Source of the DNA: Candidatus Bathyarchaeota archaeon
GTDB taxonomy: Archaea > Thermoproteota > Bathyarchaeia > Bathyarchaeales > Bathycorpusculaceae
Assembly (NCBI GenBank): GCA_026414485.1
Contig: JAOAIX010000001.1
Coordinates: forward strand, 27,502-91,501
Reading direction: 5' to 3'
Length of the DNA stretch: 64,000 nt
The notes under the pieces: generated by a model
Told to the model about the DNA's origin: nothing
Databases searched by the model: none
Seen by the model: only the letters and a program-made list of their open reading frames with translations
Shown: one piece after another, positions 9,177-17,673 of the stretch
How positions within the stretch are numbered: position 1 is the first letter of the stretch
How the letters are laid out: each line of letters opens with the position of its first letter
Program-made: the position numbers and the translations under genes

Positions 9177-9343
9177 TTCGTCTGTTGCTCCTTTCTAAGA
9201 GCTAAACGATATTTGAGATATTTGTCGTCAGGCGAAAACTTCGGAGGATGAGGACTGTGAACGGCGCCGCCACAGTGTGGGCATTTATCTGTTTTCAAAG
9301 TGTAGGCGCTACATCTCTCGCATCGACGCAGTAACCACACCAC
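9173..9343 (-). CDS. nop10: H/ACA RNP protein Nop10
   Basis: A 56-codon gene. Nop10 is a core part of the H/ACA ribonucleoprotein (with Cbf5, Gar1 and L7Ae) that makes pseudouridine in rRNA. The protein reads MVWLLRRCERCSAYTLK at the N terminus. It has two zinc-binding pairs (CERC and CPHC) and the family motif HSPHPPKFSPDD, then a basic tail. The GTG start overlaps the TAG of aIF2-alpha by one base, and its TGA overlaps the ATG of the PAC2 gene. Both overlaps, and the known aIF2-alpha/Nop10/PAC2 order in archaea, support the call. Confidence 0.93.
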   Translation of the reverse strand: MVWLLRRCERCSAYTLKTDKCPHCGGAVHSPHPPKFSPDDKYLKYRLALRKEQQTK

Positions 9344-10131
9344 TATTTCTCCCTTCTAAAGGAGCCTTGCCCGCCTGCTTTAGTTATAAATGTGACTACG
9401 TTTTGACCAACTTTTTGCAGCACATCTTCGGCGCGTTTGTAGTTCTCAGCTGAAACTTCAATGCTGTATTTCGGCGCGGCTATTACGTAGAATTTCACAG
9501 TGGCGTCTTTGGATTTCTCTGTCTTTTTGGCGTTGGCAAATGCTTCTTGTATACATTTTACACCGTTCGGTTTCATGCAGCGAATTTCAAGGACACCTTT
9601 TACCTTGACCATCTTTAGTTGGATGCGACCCTGCGCTACTTCCGCAAACGCCTGCGCCACCTCTTGAGTTATGCCTAGTTTTGTTAGAACTTCAGGTCCC
9701 TCAAGAGCTGTTTTTTCTAGTCCCTCATACAAACCGTATTTTTCCTCTATCAAAACACCTGCTTTCTGGTAAACTTCGTCAGGCGTAATTTTGAGTTTTT
9801 CTGCCACACCTTTCAAAAGCGCTTCAGCTTTACGTTCTTTTTTCCAAGACTTTATCTTTTCAATTTTCTCTCGCTTTGTCACGCGCCTAAGCGAAAGATC
9901 CACATGCCCTTTTTCTTGGTCGACCCTAAGAACTTTAAGCACAACTTTTTGGTTCTCACGAACAAAATCGCGGATGTTCCTTATCCACGAAGAAGAAATT
10001 TCGGAGACGTGAAGCAAGCCTCTTTTTTCGTACTCATCAAGTTTTGCATATGCACCATAATCAGTAACCGTTTCTATCGTAGCAATGACTAAGTCGCCAA
10101 CTTCAGGCCACTGAGGCTTCCTTTCCGCCAT
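9343..10131 (-). CDS. eif2a: Translation initiation factor aIF2 subunit alpha
   Basis: The alpha subunit of the heterotrimer that delivers initiator Met-tRNA to the small ribosomal subunit. The N-terminal S1/OB domain (about 8-85) has the typical VTDYGAYAKLDEY and GLLHVSEIS stretches. A helical middle domain and the C-terminal alpha/beta domain that binds the gamma subunit follow. The 262 residues are the usual length. The position corresponding to the regulatory Ser51 loop of the eukaryotic factor holds ISSSWIRNIRD. It sits between S27e and Nop10 in the conserved translation operon. Confidence 0.96.
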   Translation of the reverse strand: MAERKPQWPEVGDLVIATIETVTDYGAYAKLDEYEKRGLLHVSEISSSWIRNIRDFVRENQKVVLKVLRVDQEKGHVDLSLRRVTKREKIEKIKSWKKERKAEALLKGVAEKLKITPDEVYQKAGVLIEEKYGLYEGLEKTALEGPEVLTKLGITQEVAQAFAEVAQGRIQLKMVKVKGVLEIRCMKPNGVKCIQEAFANAKKTEKSKDATVKFYVIAAPKYSIEVSAENYKRAEDVLQKVGQNVVTFITKAGGQGSFRREK

Positions 10132-10160
10132 CTCCTTTACGCTTCCACTTTTCTAACTTG

Positions 10161-10358
10161 TTATTCTAGAACTGCCTGTATGTCCCCTTTGATTTTCGCT
10201 TTTCCACCTGTTGGTTCAGCTAACACAACACTGCAAACGTTGCAAGTAACTTTGTTAACGGCGTTGCTGAATATCAGCTGCTCGTTGCCACATTTTGGGC
10301 ACTTAACACGTAGAAAAGTGCTTCTTGGTTTGGGAACTAGCTTATTCCATTCACTCAT
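10161..10358 (-). CDS. rps27e: Small ribosomal subunit protein S27e
   Basis: A 65-residue zinc-ribbon ribosomal protein. The four metal ligands are visible as CPKCG (about 20-24) and CNVC (about 39-42). N-terminal basic and C-terminal AEPTGGKAKIKG match the family. It lies between L44e (16-base gap) and aIF2-alpha (29-base gap) in the same leftward operon. Confidence 0.95.
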   Translation of the reverse strand: MSEWNKLVPKPRSTFLRVKCPKCGNEQLIFSNAVNKVTCNVCSVVLAEPTGGKAKIKGDIQAVLE

Positions 10359-10374
10359 TGCGACTTCACCTAAA

Positions 10375-10674
10375 TTACCCTATTGTCAACTTTCTGAGCC
10401 GTATGCCCTCTTTATGCCTCATGTAATTGCAAACCTTGCATTTGAGGCGGAGTGTTTGCTTCTTAGTAGTTTTTGCGAATTCTTTTTGCAGAGGATATTT
10501 TTGTCCACCGTAACCTTCTTTTTCACGTTTGTGGTGGCGTTCACCCTTAGCTAGTGCCCTTCGTTTCCCAGCTTTATATAAAGATACTGCGTGAACTTGA
10601 TGTGATTTACACTTGGGGCAGTACGTTGTTACTTCTTTAGGAACATTCACGTTTATCACACTACCAGACTCCAT
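10375..10674 (-). CDS. rpl44e: Large ribosomal subunit protein L44e
   Basis: A 99-residue zinc-ribbon protein of the large subunit near the E site. It has CPKC (about 19-22) and CKVC (about 79-82) as metal ligands, the basic GKRRALAKGERHHKREKEGYGGQ stretch in part, and the C-terminal GIRLRKL. It is the first gene of the leftward translation operon. The upstream TATA element is so close that the message may be leaderless or have a very short leader. Confidence 0.96.
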   Translation of the reverse strand: MESGSVINVNVPKEVTTYCPKCKSHQVHAVSLYKAGKRRALAKGERHHKREKEGYGGQKYPLQKEFAKTTKKQTLRLKCKVCNYMRHKEGIRLRKLTIG

Positions 10675-10690
10675 AAAGAAAACAAGCAGA

Positions 10691-10705
10691 CTCTTATACT
10701 TTTTT
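10691..10705 (-). promoter_or_regulatory. TATA/BRE element of the L44e operon
   Basis: On the minus strand this reads AAAAAAGTATAAGAG, a purine-rich BRE followed by a good archaeal TATA box. Its centre is about 22-25 bases before the L44e ATG at 10674, so transcription should begin at or just before the start codon. Confidence 0.6.
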
Positions 10706-10923
10706 CACTTTACAAACAAAACTTGCCCTTTTAATAGGCTTTAAAGCACGTTGCCCCTCTTAGTCCCAAAAACTACCAGTAACTTCCCCTGTTTTAAACC
10801 CACCACAGAACTTTAATGCTCTCTCAGCTATAGTTACCTCAAAAATATCCTGTTTGTTTTAGTTTACGTTTACAAAGCAACGTTTATTTCGAAAATAAAG
10901 AAAACTGAAAAAAGAAAAGTGTT

Positions 10924-12270
10924 TTAGCGTAGTTTCATGAGAACCATTTCAGCAGCTAAAACCAGAGGATCCCATGTTTCGTTTAGCGGCGGTGCATATG
11001 CAGTATCTGCTTTTGCAAGTTCACGTACAGTCATTTGTTTCTGTATGGCAAACGACAGAGCATTTATGCGTTGAGTGATTTCTTCGCCCCCTACTACTTG
11101 CCCGCCAATTATGCGTTGAGATTCCTTTTCCACAACAAGTTTGACTCTCACAGGTTTAGCTGAAGGATAATAGTCAGCTTTAGTTTTACTGGTAATGGCT
11201 CCTGTAACTACTTCAATACGGTTCCTAGTAGCAGCGTTTTCTGTAAGACCTGTTACACCTGCTTCAATTTCAAATAACCTTGTGACTGCAGAAGCTAAAA
11301 CTCCTGTGAACTGAGAATAATCGCCTGCAGCGTTTGCACCTGCAACCTTGCCTTCTCGTACAGCTATAGTGCCTAACTGTGGGCAGACTGCCTTGTGGGT
11401 GATTATATTAGGCGCTTCAGCACAGTCGCCTACGGCGTAAACGTCCCTCACATCGGTCTCCATGCGTGAATTCGTTTTTATCGCGCGGCTCTCACCGAGT
11501 GGTATACCTGCATCTACAGCAAGTTTGGTGTTTGCGCGTACACCAAAAGCGCTTATAAACAGGTCAGCTTCGATTTTTTCACCGCTAGCCACAATCGCTG
11601 TTACTTTGTCTTCTCCAAGGAACTCCTCAACTGTTTTTCCTGTAAGGATAACCATGCCCTTCTCTTGTAAGTGTTCTTGAACAAGCTTCGCCATGTCAGC
11701 ATCAAGCATCTGCGGCAAAATCTGAGGTAGCATCTCTACAATTGTAACTTTTAAGCCGCGCTCCACTAAAGCGACCCCAGTTTCTAGACCAATTAAACCT
11801 GCGCCCATTATCACCGCGGACTTGGCACCGTTTTGGACAGCTTGGCGTATTCTTTCTCCGTCTTCGATTGTACGTAGGCTGTATATGCCTGCTTTTTCTC
11901 TACCTTTAATAGGCGGCATAAAAGCGTCTGCGCCAGTAGCAATGATGAGGCTGTCGTAGGGCAGAGTTAACGTCGCCCCACTATTGTCTACACAAGTTAC
12001 GCTTTTGGTTTTTACATCTATAGCGATGACTTTTGTTTCTGTTTTCAAGTTGAGTTTCAGCATCTGGAAGTACGCAGGTGGATAAACAATCAAATTTTTG
12101 AAGTCAGGTATTTGTCCACCTATAACAAAAGGTAAGCCACATCGGGAGTAACCAGCAATTTTTTCCTGAGTCAACAAGGTGATTTCAGCAGCGCGATCTT
12201 TTTTGCGGGCAGCTGAAGCAGCTTCTACACCTGCAGCGTTGGCGCCAATAACAATTATGCGTCTTGCCAT
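10924..12270 (-). CDS. FAD-dependent pyridine nucleotide-disulfide oxidoreductase (CoA-disulfide reductase/NADH oxidase type)
   Basis: A 448-residue flavoprotein with an N-terminal FAD fold (GANAAGVEAA), a second NAD(P)H fold (GAGLIGLETG, about 155-164) and a C-terminal dimerisation domain. YSRCGLPF places a single redox cysteine at residue 44, as in CoA-disulfide reductases and related NADH oxidases. Dihydrolipoamide dehydrogenases instead have two cysteines (CxxxxC), so this is not a classic E3/L-protein. The GcvH-like lipoyl carrier gene ends 12 bases upstream and the two are likely cotranscribed, which hints that a lipoyl thiol or other small thiol could be a partner. That link is inference from position. 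Confidence 0.88.
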   Translation of the reverse strand: MARRIIVIGANAAGVEAASAARKKDRAAEITLLTQEKIAGYSRCGLPFVIGGQIPDFKNLIVYPPAYFQMLKLNLKTETKVIAIDVKTKSVTCVDNSGATLTLPYDSLIIATGADAFMPPIKGREKAGIYSLRTIEDGERIRQAVQNGAKSAVIMGAGLIGLETGVALVERGLKVTIVEMLPQILPQMLDADMAKLVQEHLQEKGMVILTGKTVEEFLGEDKVTAIVASGEKIEADLFISAFGVRANTKLAVDAGIPLGESRAIKTNSRMETDVRDVYAVGDCAEAPNIITHKAVCPQLGTIAVREGKVAGANAAGDYSQFTGVLASAVTRLFEIEAGVTGLTENAATRNRIEVVTGAITSKTKADYYPSAKPVRVKLVVEKESQRIIGGQVVGGEEITQRINALSFAIQKQMTVRELAKADTAYAPPLNETWDPLVLAAEMVLMKLR

Positions 12271-12282
12271 TAGGTTTGCCCT

Positions 12283-12699
12283 TCATTTAGATTGAGCTTG
12301 ACTCTTGTGCCATTCAACTGCAGCGTTGAAATCCATGAGGTTAGCAAGTTCTGCCTGTAAGTTTGTGGGTTTAACTACAAGCAACCAACCCTTCATAAAG
12401 GGGTCTTCATTAAGTAACTCAGGCTTGGATGAAACTTCGCCGTTGACTTCCTCGATTCTACCACTAAGAGGCGCAACAAGGTCAGAAACGGCTTTAACAG
12501 ACTCAACGGTACCATATGGCTCGTTCTGTTTAATTTCGCCGCCGGCGCTGGGTAACTCAGCGTAGACAATTTCACGCAATGATTTCTGAGCATAATCAGT
12601 TATGCCAATGCGAACTTTGTCGCCTTCAATTTTGACCCATTCAAAATCTTTAGAGAAGTAAAGTCCTTCAGGTACTTCATATCCCTCTACATTTACCAT
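12283..12699 (-). CDS. gcvH: Lipoyl carrier protein, glycine cleavage H-protein family
   Basis: The H-protein carries an aminomethyl or other group on a lipoyl arm. The 138 residues form the lipoyl (biotinyl/lipoyl hammerhead) domain, with the modification motif ESVKAVSD placing the lipoylated lysine at residue 69. No P- or T-protein genes are in this window. Its only operon partner is the FAD disulfide reductase downstream. It may serve glycine cleavage with genes elsewhere, or act as a stand-alone lipoate-binding carrier as seen in some sulfur systems. The sequence looks like true GcvH. Confidence 0.92.
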   Translation of the reverse strand: MVNVEGYEVPEGLYFSKDFEWVKIEGDKVRIGITDYAQKSLREIVYAELPSAGGEIKQNEPYGTVESVKAVSDLVAPLSGRIEEVNGEVSSKPELLNEDPFMKGWLLVVKPTNLQAELANLMDFNAAVEWHKSQAQSK

Positions 12700-12945
12700 T
12701 TAATATGCCACCTTTTCTGGTGAATACTGTGGATTACATTGATGCTTAAAAGTCTTCACAAAAATATAAAATGTTAACCATGGATTAAGTAAAGCCCCCA
12801 CTTCAATATTATAACTGCCGACAATTATATCACGGCGTGACTCCACAATATCCTCCCAGGCATAATACACTTAAGAAAGAAATAGAAGGGTAAGCAGAGC
12901 CTGATTTTGGGCACAAATATTATTTTTAACAATAAACACCTGAAC

Positions 12946-14031
12946 TCAACGTTCTCTTTTACCTTGAATGAATTCCTCGGTCCACTGTCTTGCTTGTGAA
13001 TCAGGTACTTGAATGGGAGGATGCTTGAAGGCGTACGCAGAAATACTGAGAAGTGCGCCTGCAACTTTGCGGTCTAACGCAATTTTAGCTGCCCGTATCA
13101 AATCTATAACGACGCCTGCGCTGTTGGGTGAATCTTCAACTTCAAGTTTGACGCTTATGTTTAATGGCCGGTCACCAAATTTGCGGCCTTTAAGCGATAT
13201 GTAGCAGATTTTTTTGTTCCTCAAAAATGGCACGTAATCTGAAGGACCAATACGTGTAGGAAGCTCATAAGGCACCAAACTTGTGACTGCCTCAGTTTTG
13301 CTAATACGCTTGGACTTCAGTCGGTTTTCCACAGTCATATTTTGGAAGTCAGTGTCTCCACCGAGGTTAAGCTGATAAGTTTCATCCACAATCACACCCC
13401 GATCCAAACAAAGTCGCACAAGATTACGATGCAAAATAGTTGCCCCCACTTGACTTTTTATATCATCTCCAAGCACGGGTAAACCAGCCGACTCAAATTT
13501 CTTGCTCCACACCTGCGTTTTATCTGAAGCGATAAATTCAGGCATACAATTTACAAAGGCGCAACCCGCGTCTATGGCAGCTTGGGCATAAAACTGTGTA
13601 GCTTCGTGACTGCCCACAGGTAAATAGTTAACAAGCACTTGCGCCTTAGTTGCCTTAAGAATTTTAACGACGTTAGCCTTGTCATAGTTGCTGTCGTCAT
13701 AAACATTAAAAGCCTCACGCATATGTGGCGCTACGCCGTCTAGAATAGGCGCAGGCGAAACCACTACGCCCAATTTTGGTACATCCGCGAATTTCTCGCA
13801 GCAATTGGGCGCGGTGAAGATGGCTTCAGAGAGGTCTTTGCCAATTTTATTCTTGTTGACTTCAAAGGCAGCAACAAATTTTATGTCTCGGATATGGTAG
13901 CCACCGAAATTAACATGCATAAGTCCAGGCACGGCCGTGTCTTCTTTTGCATCCTTATAATACTGAGTTCCCTGTATGAGGGCTGACGCGCTGTTGCCCA
14001 CCCCCACAAGTGCTACGCGAATTTCTGCCAA
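12946..14031 (-). CDS. ino1: Myo-inositol-1-phosphate synthase
   Basis: Converts glucose 6-phosphate to L-myo-inositol 1-phosphate using NAD, the first step to inositol head groups of archaeal ether lipids and to inositol solutes. The 361 residues have the N-terminal Rossmann motif GVGNSASALIQG (about 10-21), the family stretch VNYLPVGS (about 134-141), and the conserved GDDIKSQVGAT (about 191-201), which contributes active-site lysine. The ATG gives a normal archaeal length. Together with the CDP-alcohol phosphatidyltransferase at 35717-36322 it suggests archaetidylinositol lipids. It appears to be transcribed alone; a TATA-like element (AAAAAGTTATAGATT on the minus strand) lies near 14070-14085. 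Confidence 0.95.
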   Translation of the reverse strand: MAEIRVALVGVGNSASALIQGTQYYKDAKEDTAVPGLMHVNFGGYHIRDIKFVAAFEVNKNKIGKDLSEAIFTAPNCCEKFADVPKLGVVVSPAPILDGVAPHMREAFNVYDDSNYDKANVVKILKATKAQVLVNYLPVGSHEATQFYAQAAIDAGCAFVNCMPEFIASDKTQVWSKKFESAGLPVLGDDIKSQVGATILHRNLVRLCLDRGVIVDETYQLNLGGDTDFQNMTVENRLKSKRISKTEAVTSLVPYELPTRIGPSDYVPFLRNKKICYISLKGRKFGDRPLNISVKLEVEDSPNSAGVVIDLIRAAKIALDRKVAGALLSISAYAFKHPPIQVPDSQARQWTEEFIQGKRER

Positions 14032-14377
14032 GTTATTAACCTTCTGTTGCTGATGCTTACGTTTGTCTAATCTATAACTTTTTCCTCTAATGGTCGCTAC
14101 CGTTCCATGTTGAGTTTAACTTTACTAGATTTGTAGCTTTTATTGGTGATAGACATGTTTTTAGATTCAATTTAAGCCTACCCCGTCAAAAGGATACCTG
14201 TTTATCTTTCATGTTGCCTTTTGCTCTTCAAGAGTCAACTTTGTTGCTTTACTGTTTTCTGTAAACCTTCTAAACGTCTGCTGTTACATAGCATTGGAAA
14301 GATTTGGCGATTAGCCATTTTGTCTGACAAGGTTAAAATGGAGCAACCCCTAAACTAACCACAGGAGAAGCCAAAGC
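14032..14377. other. Gene-free intergenic stretch between divergent ino1 and an unknown gene
   Basis: About 346 bases with stops in all frames and no recognisable RNA gene. It must hold two promoters: a TATA-like AAAAAGTTATAG on the minus strand near 14070-14085 for ino1, and a weaker GGTTAAAATGG near 14331-14341 for the rightward gene, whose binding site AGGAG is at about 14363-14367. I see no strong inverted repeat in it. Confidence 0.5.
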
Positions 14378-14746
14378 ATGAACAAAAGCGACGTCACCAT
14401 AAAATATGAACCCTTCAAAGAAATCATAATTATGGAGCAAACCCGATTCAATAATCCTGATGATATGGCCCGTTTTACCTCTGTTATTGCAGGCGGCAAA
14501 CTCGCCGGTCTATATTGGGCAGAAGGCGTTGTTTTTCTGTACTTCCCCTTGCCCCCGTCAAACGCCACTGTTGCTCGTATGTTAATAGAAAGCGGCAAAG
14601 TTTTCTGGACCTTTGTTGGATACGCACTTATGCCAAAATATGAACCTACAATTGAAACTAAAGAAAAGATGATTGTCCCAGTCATAGATATCTCTTCTAA
14701 TCCTCTACTCAGAAAAGTTGCACAATGGCTCAAAGAACAAAAATAG
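14378..14746 (+). CDS. Unknown protein coupled to riboflavin kinase
   Basis: I do not recognise this 122-residue protein. It is soluble, with a central Gly/Ala/Leu segment (AGGKLAGLYWAEGVVFLYFPLP, about 47-65 in part), an alternating hydrophobic pattern suggesting a small alpha/beta fold, and a charged C-terminal helix. A ribosome binding site (AGGAG) stands about 10 bases before the ATG. Its 3' end overlaps, or abuts by one base, the start of the CTP-dependent riboflavin kinase gene, so the two are probably translated together. A role near flavin or FMN metabolism is a guess from position. Confidence 0.75.
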   Translation: MNKSDVTIKYEPFKEIIIMEQTRFNNPDDMARFTSVIAGGKLAGLYWAEGVVFLYFPLPPSNATVARMLIESGKVFWTFVGYALMPKYEPTIETKEKMIVPVIDISSNPLLRKVAQWLKEQK

Positions 14747-15150
14747 TGTCTCCTCACATGACAAACTGTTTGGTATTAGACGGAAAAGTTATCTCTGGAA
14801 GCGGCGAAGGAAAAAAATACCTCAAACTGGGTTGGGTAAAAAAACAAATCAAACAGAAACTTGGTTTTACGCCTTTCTTGGGGACATTAAACTTGCAGCT
14901 TTCAGCTGAAAGCCAAAAACGCCGCAAAATTCTTGAAACACAAAAATCTGCACTTAAGATTAATCCTGTTGAAGGCTACTGCATCGGTTTAATTTTTCCA
15001 GCAAACATCGGAGAAACACCTTGCTGTATTGTTCTACCTCAAGTTGAGGGGTACCCACAGAACCTTTTAGAAGTTATTGCACCTGTGAATTTGCGTGAAT
15101 TCCTTCACTTGAACGACGGCGACGCTCTTGCAGTAAGCATAAAACTTTAA
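14725..15150 (+). CDS. ribK: CTP-dependent riboflavin kinase
   Basis: Phosphorylates riboflavin to FMN using CTP rather than ATP, the archaeal type (formerly DUF120). Motifs seen are GKVISGSGEGKKY (about 20-32), GFTPFLGTLNLQL (about 47-59) and the C-terminal LNDGDALAVSI. The fold is a cradle-loop beta barrel. The archaeal RibK without an N-terminal helix-turn-helix is about 130-140 residues, as here. Three starts are possible: ATG 14725, GTG 14746 (one-base overlap with the upstream TAG) and ATG 14758. The family alignment would fit any of them. Confidence 0.92.
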   Translation: MAQRTKIVSPHMTNCLVLDGKVISGSGEGKKYLKLGWVKKQIKQKLGFTPFLGTLNLQLSAESQKRRKILETQKSALKINPVEGYCIGLIFPANIGETPCCIVLPQVEGYPQNLLEVIAPVNLREFLHLNDGDALAVSIKL

Positions 15151-15151
15151 G

Positions 15152-16648
15152 TTATAACTTACTTTTATTCTGAAGAAATTCTTCAATGTACTTTTCTAGG
15201 CACTCCTGTTTTTTCAAGTAAGCGCCATAAACATAAAGAGCCCGCATAGCTCGCGCAGCATCCTCAGGAGAGGTGTAAGAGGGAATTCCCAACTTGTCAA
15301 ATCGACTGCGTGTGTAAAGAGCCATTTCAGTTTCACCTATGTCACACATAACAATAGGCTTATTGTACTTTTTAGAAACCTCCACCACACCGTCTATATA
15401 TTTTTCCCGTAGCCCCGGCATATGGTGCAAACCTAGCAAGATTATGCCATGAATATCTTTATCTTGAAACATTATGTCTGCAGCTTTCACAAACATATCA
15501 TCAGTAACAGACCCTGTCAAATCCACAGGGTTCGAAGTTGCCGCTATTTTAAGTATGACGCCCTCTTCTTTGAGTTTCTGGAATTTTTGACTCGTTTCTT
15601 CCGAGAAATGCTCTACAGTTAATCCCTGAATCTCACATTCATCCACCGTCATGACTCCAGGTCCACCTGCATCGGTAAGTATCCCCACGTTCTTGCCCAT
15701 AGCTGGCGGCTGAAGAGCTAAAGCTTTGCCGACATCAAAAAATTCTTCCATGTCGCGAGCGCGTATAACTCCTGCCTGTTCAAAAGCCGCGTCATAAATT
15801 TTGTCCGATCCTGCAATGGCTCCCGTGTGAGACGCTGCCGCTCGAGCTCCTGCAGCGCTTTTTCCCGATTTAAGCACGACAACTGGTTTTTTCTGGGTCA
15901 CTTTTTTGGCTATTCTGACGAATTCTCGTCCATATTTGATATCTTCAAGGTAAGCAAGAATCACTTTGGTTTCTTTATCATGCAAGAAATAATGAATAAT
16001 GTCCGATTCGGTGACATCACATTTGTTGCCGAAACTGACAAACTTACTGATACCCATTTGTCGCCCAGTCAAATAGTCTAACGCTGCAACACCGAAAGCA
16101 CCACTCTGGGTGACCATAGCTATGTTGCCAGGTAAAGGTCTAGGAGTAGCAACTACGTCATCTCCCGTTGTGAGAACTTTCGTTTCAGGGAGAAAAAGCG
16201 TATCCACACCTGTTTTAGAGTAGAAAACGCCAAGACAGTTTGGACCCAATAGGCGTATGTTACCCTGCTTGGCTATATTCACTACTTGTTCTTCAAGTTC
16301 TGCGTTTCCTACTTCGCGGAAGCCCGAACTTATTATGATTGCCGCTTTGGCTTTCTTTGAGACGGCTTCTTGCATAACTGTGGGCACAACTTTTGCTGGA
16401 ACAATAATTACAATGAGATCCACAAGATCAGGAATTTCGGTGATGGAATGGTAGCATTTGAAGCCCAAAATGGAGTCTTCATTTGGGTTTACAGGGTAGA
16501 GTTCGCCTTTGAAAACTCCGCGTATTTTGTTTGTTGCGAAGTTTTTGAATATGACGTGTCCTGCTTTGTCAATTTTCTTTGTGGCACCTATAACTGCCAC
16601 GGAATGTGGATTAAAAAAAACATCCATCTTTTTTATGGCTGCCTCCAT
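15152..16648 (-). CDS. ADP-forming acyl-CoA synthetase, alpha subunit
   Basis: Makes ATP from acetyl-CoA or other acyl-CoA thioesters, releasing the free acid; the main substrate-level phosphorylation of many anaerobic archaea. The 498 residues hold the CoA-binding Rossmann domain (SVAVIGAT, about 17-24), then two ligase-CoA domains. The phospho-acceptor histidine lies in ASHTGAIAGSD (about 270-280). There is no ATP-grasp (beta) domain, so the beta subunit must be encoded elsewhere. The substrate (acetate, aryl acids, 2-methyl acids) cannot be read from the sequence. It converges with ribK with only one base between the stops. Confidence 0.92.
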   Translation of the reverse strand: MEAAIKKMDVFFNPHSVAVIGATKKIDKAGHVIFKNFATNKIRGVFKGELYPVNPNEDSILGFKCYHSITEIPDLVDLIVIIVPAKVVPTVMQEAVSKKAKAAIIISSGFREVGNAELEEQVVNIAKQGNIRLLGPNCLGVFYSKTGVDTLFLPETKVLTTGDDVVATPRPLPGNIAMVTQSGAFGVAALDYLTGRQMGISKFVSFGNKCDVTESDIIHYFLHDKETKVILAYLEDIKYGREFVRIAKKVTQKKPVVVLKSGKSAAGARAAASHTGAIAGSDKIYDAAFEQAGVIRARDMEEFFDVGKALALQPPAMGKNVGILTDAGGPGVMTVDECEIQGLTVEHFSEETSQKFQKLKEEGVILKIAATSNPVDLTGSVTDDMFVKAADIMFQDKDIHGIILLGLHHMPGLREKYIDGVVEVSKKYNKPIVMCDIGETEMALYTRSRFDKLGIPSYTSPEDAARAMRALYVYGAYLKKQECLEKYIEEFLQNKSKL

Positions 16649-16742
16649 AGTCTACCCCAGCTTTTCGGTTAGAATGAATTCATTATGTTTTATGTTTTAC
16701 TGTTTAAATAACCAAGTATAATAACGCTATGTGGCAATTCTA

Positions 16743-17615
16743 CTAATTTTCACTATTCTGTTGCCGCGTGAAAGCACCTTCTCTTCTCACTATAACTATT
16801 GGTTTATGATTAATTTCGCTCAGCATGTTCCAACTCACTTCAGTTGGAGAGACATTGAACCGCGCCGCCATATCCCAAACTGTAGCCCCTGCGCCAGGTC
16901 CCCTTGCCCTATCTGCAACGTTAGCAATTGTCAAAGCCGTCTCAGCATCTAGTGGGCATCCAGCAACCGCTAAGGGGGTGGATCGGCGACGGAGCTTCAC
17001 AGACTTTCCCACAACATAAGAAACCACACCACCGTTGGAGTGGATACCTTTCATAGCTTTAGGTCGAGGAGTAAAATGGAAATTTCGAAACGTGTAGGTC
17101 TTATCCGTGTCAACAACAATAACGGTGACTCTCTTGTTAAGTTTACTTTGGATTTGTTGGCGAATTTGCTCAGCAACCTGTTGCGCATCGTTCAAAGGCA
17201 AACTCACATAGGCATAAGGTAGGTTTGAACCGTCAATGCCGCCTTCAGAACCGAACATCAAAGCCTGTAAAAGTCCACCGCGCCATAATGCAACTTGTTT
17301 GTGTCTGCTCCCCATCTCGATAGGGTATTCTCTGAGCCTAAATAGGAGTCTATGCCCGAAATGGCAAATCACACCTAAAAAATATCCCCACATGAACTTC
17401 ATCCAGAACACAGCAAGAAACTTTGAATTAACAGTGGGAATAATCTTGTTTTCATCTATGATATTACCGGCCGCTGTTGAAATTGCCTTTTCAGAAACCA
17501 CTACAAAATCGCCGTTTTTTACCCTTTTTTTTAAAGCTTCACCAATTTCATAGAGGTAACTGGTTTTTGGTCTCCAGTATTTTGTGGTTACCGCCAACGC
17601 GTAATATTTGACCAT
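16743..17615 (-). CDS. CofE-like protein (coenzyme F420-0:L-glutamate ligase family)
   Basis: CofE adds gamma-linked glutamates to F420-0 using GTP. The family match is seen in the N-terminal GDFVVVSEKAIST (about 35-47), in GGIDGSNLP (about 122-130) with the following LP stretch, and in VIVVDTDKTYTFRN (about 153-166). The C-terminal metal and GTP part departs from textbook CofE, and the middle (about 65-110) is unusually hydrophobic and aromatic. It may therefore be the diverged paralogue common in archaea rather than the main ligase. At 290 residues it is longer than typical CofE (about 250). CofD, the preceding enzyme, is at 52967-53890. Confidence 0.78.
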   Translation of the reverse strand: MVKYYALAVTTKYWRPKTSYLYEIGEALKKRVKNGDFVVVSEKAISTAAGNIIDENKIIPTVNSKFLAVFWMKFMWGYFLGVICHFGHRLLFRLREYPIEMGSRHKQVALWRGGLLQALMFGSEGGIDGSNLPYAYVSLPLNDAQQVAEQIRQQIQSKLNKRVTVIVVDTDKTYTFRNFHFTPRPKAMKGIHSNGGVVSYVVGKSVKLRRRSTPLAVAGCPLDAETALTIANVADRARGPGAGATVWDMAARFNVSPTEVSWNMLSEINHKPIVIVRREGAFTRQQNSEN

Positions 17616-17673
17616 TGAGTGTATTGTCTGGCGCTTTTCTATTTAGCTTTCTAAAAATAGAACCTAAATTTGT

